Part shown: positions 62,592 through 64,000 of the stretch, piece after piece
Layout: the number at the start of each line of letters is the position of its first letter
How positions within the stretch are numbered: position 1 is the stretch's first letter
DNA from: Chlorobaculum parvum NCIB 8327
GTDB taxonomy: Bacteria; Bacteroidota; Chlorobiia; Chlorobiales; Chlorobiaceae
Direction of reading: 5' to 3'
NCBI RefSeq assembly: GCF_000020505.1
Contig: NC_011027.1
Span: 914,001 to 978,000, forward strand
Length of the DNA stretch: 64,000 bases
Made by a program: the position numbers and the translations under genes
Notes under the pieces: generated by a model
Databases searched by the model: none
What the model saw: the letters and a program-made list of their open reading frames with translations, nothing else
What the model was told of the DNA's origin: nothing

Positions 62592-64000
62592 TTACCCGCC
62601 GAGCATGGTGCTGTCGAGCCGGACCGGGTTGATATCGTTGCCCTCTTTGCAGTCGTGCAGGGTTGCCGACGGGTAGATGCTTCGCAGTCTTGCGAGCATC
62701 GAAACCACGTCGCGCAACAGGAGGCTTTGTTCGATGCGTGGTGCGTAGAAGTCGATGAAAAGTTCTTTCAGCTGCTGCTTTTCCGAATCCGACAGCGAGC
62801 GGTTGTTGAGCGGTTCGTAGCCTGTTGCCGTATCGAAAACGCTGCCGACAAACTTTTTTGGATCGTCGAGGCTCTCGCTTTTGGCGCCCGGCTGGTTCAG
62901 GGCTTTCGAGAAGAGCTCGCCGAACTGCCCGACAGCCTGCCGGGCGGTTTCAGCCGGATCGAGCCATGGGCCGATTTTGCCGATCATAGCTTTCCGGACC
63001 TGTTCGATAAAGTCGTTCGAGCGCTCCGGCGCCTGATGCTCTTCATTCGGCACCGTGAGCCATGCGTTCCAGACTTCGGTGAAACGGTCGTGCAGGTGCC
63101 AGCGGTCATCGGTAACCAGATCGATAAAGTGGTCGGTAAGATACTCGAACACGTCTTCGGCGATGGTGTCGTAGTTGCTGACGCCGCCGTAGATTGCCGA
63201 CAAAGGATCGAGCTTTTCGCTGAGCAGTTCGCGCAGCGCTGTTTTAACCGTCCCGCCCTGGTAAAGCCGGTACTCTCCGCTCTCCAGCCACGCTGTGACC
63301 ACCGGTAGCGCGGCATCGTGGATCAGTCCCGCTCCGTTGCTGGCGCTCGTGATGGTCGGCATGGCGTTGCCTGCGGTTTTGCCCTTTTTGCGCAGATAGG
63401 TGGTCAGCAGTTCGACGAATTTGTTGCGCTCGCTCGACGGGTACTCCTGATTGTCGATCCAGCAGATTTTGCCGAGCAGGTGCGCCGGGATTTCCTGCCT
63501 GATGGTGCGCTCAATGGAGCGGCGCAGGTCGATGTTGCTGTCGAACGGCGCATGCCAGCCAGGCATGATGACCGTAAGCTGGAACGAGTACGGATCCTGC
63601 CTGCCGCATGAGGTGGCGCTGCTTCCGTCGAGGCACACCTCCAGCAGGGCATCTCCGTGGAAGCGCGGCCTGAGCAGGAGGTGCTCCACAATGATGATCT
63701 TCTCTTCGCTCTCTTCGGCCATGCCGGCAAGCAGTGCGATCCGCTTTTTCAGCACAGCCTCTTCTTCGCTGTTCAGGCCTCTGGCGCGGTTGCGGCTCAG
63801 CGATGGCAGTGCTGACAGGAGCGTCAGCTTGTCCTTGATGAGCTGCGCGGCCGATTTCTGTTTGCCGTCATACCCGGTGAGGTGCAGGGCGTAATCGGTG
63901 ATGCGCTCCCCGAAGCGTGCAAGGAGATGGTCGAGGAAAAGGTTCCGGCGCTCCTGCATGGTCGAATCGCTTTCCACCATGCTGTGCAGCGTCGATGCGT
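62592..64000 (-). CDS. eCIS baseplate-type protein, C-terminal part (5' end outside window)
   Basis: Frame open to the window edge (visible part about 469 residues). MQERRNLFLDHLLARFGERITDYALHLTG is a motif known from large baseplate-type proteins of Bacteroidetes-like injection clusters. Then KIIIVEHLLLRPRFHGDALL, PYSFQLTVIMPGWHAPF, FDSNIDLRRSIERTIRQEIP and AHLLGKICWIDNQEY; the IRQEIPAH and W...F...Y pattern supports a baseplate-J-like region (Afp11/12 type). The end is PVRLDSTMLGG. The next gene starts 37 bases after its stop. Assignment is by resemblance and neighbours; the rest of the gene and the sheath and tube genes lie to the right. Confidence 0.6.
   Translation of the reverse strand, partial: ASTLHSMVESDSTMQERRNLFLDHLLARFGERITDYALHLTGYDGKQKSAAQLIKDKLTLLSALPSLSRNRARGLNSEEEAVLKKRIALLAGMAEESEEKIIIVEHLLLRPRFHGDALLEVCLDGSSATSCGRQDPYSFQLTVIMPGWHAPFDSNIDLRRSIERTIRQEIPAHLLGKICWIDNQEYPSSERNKFVELLTTYLRKKGKTAGNAMPTITSASNGAGLIHDAALPVVTAWLESGEYRLYQGGTVKTALRELLSEKLDPLSAIYGGVSNYDTIAEDVFEYLTDHFIDLVTDDRWHLHDRFTEVWNAWLTVPNEEHQAPERSNDFIEQVRKAMIGKIGPWLDPAETARQAVGQFGELFSKALNQPGAKSESLDDPKKFVGSVFDTATGYEPLNNRSLSDSEKQQLKELFIDFYAPRIEQSLLLRDVVSMLARLRSIYPSATLHDCKEGNDINPVRLDSTMLGG

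Overview
The window looks like a chromosomal segment of a green sulfur bacterium (Chlorobiaceae, probably Chlorobaculum-like). This is inferred from the style of the housekeeping proteins (HtpG, PycB, class I fumarase, thioredoxin system, KdsC/NeuB), from enzymes that fit a reductive TCA cycle, and from a sulfide:quinone oxidoreductase-like protein. No photosynthesis gene lies in the window, so the assignment is an inference. Most genes are GC-rich. Four stretches are clearly more AT-rich: about 9.5-12.2 kb, 25.4-27.5 kb, 40.3-41.4 kb and, mildly, 45-49.4 kb. These hold most of the accessory genes.

Layout. 0-2.3 kb: end of a HlyD-type adaptor and a TolC-type channel. 3-7.1 kb: metal-handling group (permease, SagB-like oxidoreductase, CopA). 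7.5-9.1 kb: prfC. 9.8-12.1 kb: AT-rich two-gene island (GNAT-BKACE fusion plus an ATP-grasp enzyme) followed by a decayed integrase tail. 12.4-25.3 kb: core genes (a frameshifted AgcS transporter, ppa, kdsC, neuB-like, htpG, Rbr-VIT iron transporter, kinase, UspA, fumarase, pycB). 25.4-29 kb: an IS3-family transposase remnant, an orphan radical SAM gene, a toxin-antitoxin pair and a leucine-rich repeat gene whose 3' end is duplicated on the far side of the pair. 29.2-40.2 kb: GH65 phosphorylase plus GT4, dnaE, trxA-trxB, and a TrpD-like/alcohol dehydrogenase pair. 40.5-42.6 kb: small membrane proteins and a KASIII. 42.9-49.4 kb: a sulfide:quinone oxidoreductase-like gene next to a complete cytochrome bo3-type quinol oxidase set (cyoE divergent from cyoABCD), which is unexpected in an anaerobic phototroph. 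49.5-52.8 kb: unknown genes, a second UspA and a YeiH exporter.

52.7-64 kb (minus strand, running in from beyond the right edge) is the distal part of an extracellular contractile injection system (eCIS) operon. It contains a baseplate-like protein (partial), a 911-residue protein split by a -1 frameshift lying exactly on an A AAA AAC heptamer, a tape-measure/cap-type protein, a 1127-residue DUF4157 cargo-like protein with 34-residue tandem repeats, the AAA+ ATPase, and a Nudix hydrolase whose start overlaps the ATPase stop.

How the parts fit together: fumarase and PycB serve carbon flow around C4 acids. TrxA/TrxB supply thiol reduction. The sulfide:quinone oxidoreductase would put electrons into the quinone pool, and the bo3 oxidase could take them out to oxygen. 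The strongest candidates for undescribed biology are the eCIS cargo and frameshift arrangement and the BKACE/ATP-grasp island.
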